Positions 30,721 to 32,802 of a DNA stretch of 32,802 bases are shown one piece after another. The stretch lies in assembly GCA_018223085.1 (NCBI GenBank), contig JAAEZB010000029.1, forward strand, positions 3,780-36,581, in the 5' to 3' direction. Origin of the DNA: Paracoccaceae bacterium (GTDB taxonomy: Bacteria; Pseudomonadota; Alphaproteobacteria; Rhodobacterales; Rhodobacteraceae). Numbering within the stretch: the first letter of the stretch is position 1; the number at the start of each line of letters is the position of its first letter. The position numbers were made by a program, and so were the translations under genes. The notes beneath the pieces were generated by a model, which was given only the letters and a program-made list of their open reading frames with translations, made no database searches and had not been told where the DNA came from.

Positions 30721-32802
30721 TTAGCCGAGCGCGTCGTTACAGCGGCCACAGACCCCCGAATGCGCATGACGGCCTACATCAGGCAGGATTTTCCAGCAGC
30801 GCTGGCATTTCTCGCCCTCGGCCTTCTCGAACACCACACCCACGCCTTCGACTTCCGGCAGGCGGAAGGCTTCGGCAGGCATGGGATCGCCGGTCAGGCG
30901 AATGTCGGAGGTGATGCAGATATCGTCGAAGCTCACCGATTTCAGGGCTTCGAGCACCTCGACGTCGCGCACGTGAACCACCGGGGCGGCCTCAAGCGAC
31001 GCGCCGATGACTTTCTCGGTACGCTGCACTTCAAGCGCGGCAGTGACGACGCGACGCGCCTCGCGAACCTTGGCCCATTTCGCCGCCAGCGGCTCGTTGA
31101 GCCAATCGGCGGGCGTTTCAGGAATGTCGATCAGGTGCACAGATGCCTTTTCGCCCGGGAAGCGTTCGAGCCAGACCTCTTCCATGGTAAACGCCAGGAT
31201 CGGCGCGAGCCATGTTGTCAGGCGATGGTAAAGGATGTCGAGCACGGTGCGCGCAGCGCGGCGGCGCGTGGTGTCACCGTCACAATAAAGCGCGTCCTTA
31301 CGGACATCGAAATAGAAGGCCGAAAGTTCCACGGTAGCGAAGTTGAAGATCGCACTGAACACGCCTTGGAAATCATAGGCCGTGTAGCCAGTGCGCACCT
31401 TGTGATCCAACTTGGCCAGACGATGCAGCACCCAGCGTTCCAGTTCCGGCATATCTGCCGGGTCCATGCGATCCGCCTCGGTAAAGTCCGAAAGCGCGCC
31501 AAGCATGAAGCGCATGGTGTTGCGCAGGCGGCGATAGCTATCGGCGGTGCCTTTGAGGATTTCCGGACCGATCCGTTGGTCGTTGGAGTAATCGGTCTGA
31601 GCCACCCAGAGGCGCAGGATATCGGCGCCGTATTGTTTGACGACTTCCTCGGGCACAATGGTGTTGCCCAAGGATTTGGACATCTTGTTGCCCTTCTCGT
31701 CGAGCGTGAACCCGTGGGTCAGCACCCCGCGATAGGGCGCACGGCCCTTGGTACCGCAGGCCTGAAGCATCGAAGAATGGAACCAACCGCGGTGTTGGTC
31801 GGTGCCTTCGAGATACAGGTCGGCGATGCCATCGGGCGCGCCATCTTCACGGTCGCGCAGCACAAAGGCATGGGTCGAGCCGGAGTCGAACCACACGTCG
31901 AGCACGTCGAAGATCTGTTCATACTCATCGGCGTTGTAGTCATTGCCAAGGAACCGCTCCTTGGCGCCTTCTGCATACCATGCGTCCGCGCCTTCAGCCT
32001 CGAACGCGGTGCAGATACGGGCGTTGACCGCATCGTCGCGCAGGAGGAAATCCGCATCGGTCGGCAGCGCGCCTTTTTTGACGAAGCATGTCAGCGGTAC
32101 GCCCCAAGCGCGTTGGCGCGACAGAACCCAATCGGGGCGCGCTTCGATCATCGAATAGAGGCGGTTGCGGCCGGTTTTCGGCGTCCAGGTCACGAGTTCG
32201 TCGATGGATGTCAGCGCACGTTCGCGGATCGTCTTGCCATAGGTGTCCTGCCCGTCGCCGACCTCGCGGTCGATGGCGGCAAACCATTGCGGCGTATTGC
32301 GATAGATGACCGGGGCCTTGGAGCGCCAGCTATGGGGATAGCTGTGCTTGATCTTGCCACGGGCCAGAAGCCCGCCAACCGCAGCCAACTTGGCCATGAC
32401 GGCACCGTTGGCATCGCCTTCCCAGTCCCCCTTCTTGGCTTTGGCGCGCAGGATGCGTTTGCCGCCAAAGAACGGCAGGTCTTCGCGGAACGAGCCATCG
32501 TCCATGACGTTATAGGTGATGACTTGTTCGAGCATGCCGAGATCGCGGTAAAGTTCGAATTCTTCCATACCGTGCGAGGGGGCACAGTGAACAAAGCCCG
32601 TGCCTTCTTCGTCGGTGACGAAGGGCGCAGCGCGGAAATCGCGCAGGTCATCCCATTCGCCGTTCGCCCCTTCGGTCCCGGCAAGCGGGTGGCGCAGGGT
32701 CAGGCCGGCGAGTTCCGAGGTCGGCACGTCGCGCACGCGGGTCCACATGTCATCGTCAAGGCGCGCGCGGCTCATCACGTCCGCCGCGAGCTTGTCCGCA
32801 AG
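30721..32802 (-). CDS. ileS: Isoleucyl-tRNA synthetase (partial, N-terminus outside window)
   Basis: Charges tRNA-Ile and edits misactivated valine (cytoplasm). 693 residues are visible from the window edge to TGA at 30721; roughly 260-300 N-terminal residues with the HIGH motif are missing. The CP1 editing region contains GTGFVHCAPSHGMEEF near the start. The catalytic domain has WGVPLTCF, DVWFDSGSTHAF and the KMSKS loop (GNKMSKSLGN, visible residues 373-377). The anticodon-binding domain follows, then a C-terminal zinc motif with four cysteines (CQRCW and CGRC, visible residues 666, 669, 685, 688). In the editing motif the two positions that are usually Asp-Asp are Glu-Glu. Confidence 0.97.
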   Translation of the reverse strand, partial: LADKLAADVMSRARLDDDMWTRVRDVPTSELAGLTLRHPLAGTEGANGEWDDLRDFRAAPFVTDEEGTGFVHCAPSHGMEEFELYRDLGMLEQVITYNVMDDGSFREDLPFFGGKRILRAKAKKGDWEGDANGAVMAKLAAVGGLLARGKIKHSYPHSWRSKAPVIYRNTPQWFAAIDREVGDGQDTYGKTIRERALTSIDELVTWTPKTGRNRLYSMIEARPDWVLSRQRAWGVPLTCFVKKGALPTDADFLLRDDAVNARICTAFEAEGADAWYAEGAKERFLGNDYNADEYEQIFDVLDVWFDSGSTHAFVLRDREDGAPDGIADLYLEGTDQHRGWFHSSMLQACGTKGRAPYRGVLTHGFTLDEKGNKMSKSLGNTIVPEEVVKQYGADILRLWVAQTDYSNDQRIGPEILKGTADSYRRLRNTMRFMLGALSDFTEADRMDPADMPELERWVLHRLAKLDHKVRTGYTAYDFQGVFSAIFNFATVELSAFYFDVRKDALYCDGDTTRRRAARTVLDILYHRLTTWLAPILAFTMEEVWLERFPGEKASVHLIDIPETPADWLNEPLAAKWAKVREARRVVTAALEVQRTEKVIGASLEAAPVVHVRDVEVLEALKSVSFDDICITSDIRLTGDPMPAEAFRLPEVEGVGVVFEKAEGEKCQRCWKILPDVGRHAHSGVCGRCNDALG

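Overview
The window looks like chromosomal DNA of an alphaproteobacterium of the Rhodobacterales (Roseobacter group). This rests on GC-rich coding, an rpiA-gor-hflK-hflC-DUF2065-degP strand run, a phosphatidylcholine synthase, and a tad/cpa pilus locus whose pilins carry the GAVTVDWV core that I associate with this group. No rRNA, tRNA, insertion sequence, CRISPR array or phage gene was recognised. Both ends cut through genes: xseA on the left and ileS on the right.

Left third (1-11.9 kb): mostly housekeeping. xseA (exonuclease VII large subunit, partial) diverges from purD. After a purD terminator come a bestrophin-like channel gene and a PAS-LuxR regulator. The regulator converges, with overlapping stop codons, on an unusual coupled pair: an adrenodoxin-type ferredoxin followed by a small secreted FG-GAP protein. 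A peptidoglycan-binding lipoprotein gene then converges on a long leftward block, rpiA-gor-hflK-hflC-DUF2065-degP, which combines the pentose phosphate pathway, glutathione redox and membrane/periplasmic protein quality control. Several of its junctions overlap (TGATG or ATGA), so parts of it are translationally coupled.

Middle (11.9-16.1 kb): a MarR-type regulator diverges from an unrecognised four-helix membrane protein, with three palindromes packed into about 60 bp between them. A glutathione-transferase-like gene abuts sdaA (iron-sulfur L-serine dehydratase). A lytic transglycosylase gene converges on sdaA and diverges from the pilus locus.

Tad/Flp pilus locus (16.1-28.8 kb, all rightward): three small Flp pilin genes, then cpaB, secretin cpaC, an OmpA-type lipoprotein, cpaE/tadZ, cpaF ATPase, tadB, tadC, two TPR lipoproteins (tadD and a second), the prepilin peptidase cpaA, and an AAA+ ATPase of the kind found beside Flp loci. 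The first two pilin genes lie in a 350-bp direct duplication with no mismatch by eye, including leader and 3' flank. Terminator-like hairpins after pilin 1, pilin 2 and cpaB suggest that large amounts of pilin are made relative to the machine. Minor pilins (TadE/TadF), TadG and a canonical CpaD were not found in the window.

Right end (28.8-32.8 kb): a small membrane protein (DUF4405-like), phosphatidylcholine synthase, a methylated-DNA-protein cysteine methyltransferase, and the C-terminal two thirds or so of isoleucyl-tRNA synthetase with its terminator.

Most of the window is conventional. The parts most worth a second look are the duplicated pilin unit and its control region, the palindrome cluster at the MarR locus, and the ferredoxin/FG-GAP pair. 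I did not find a convincing wholly new system.
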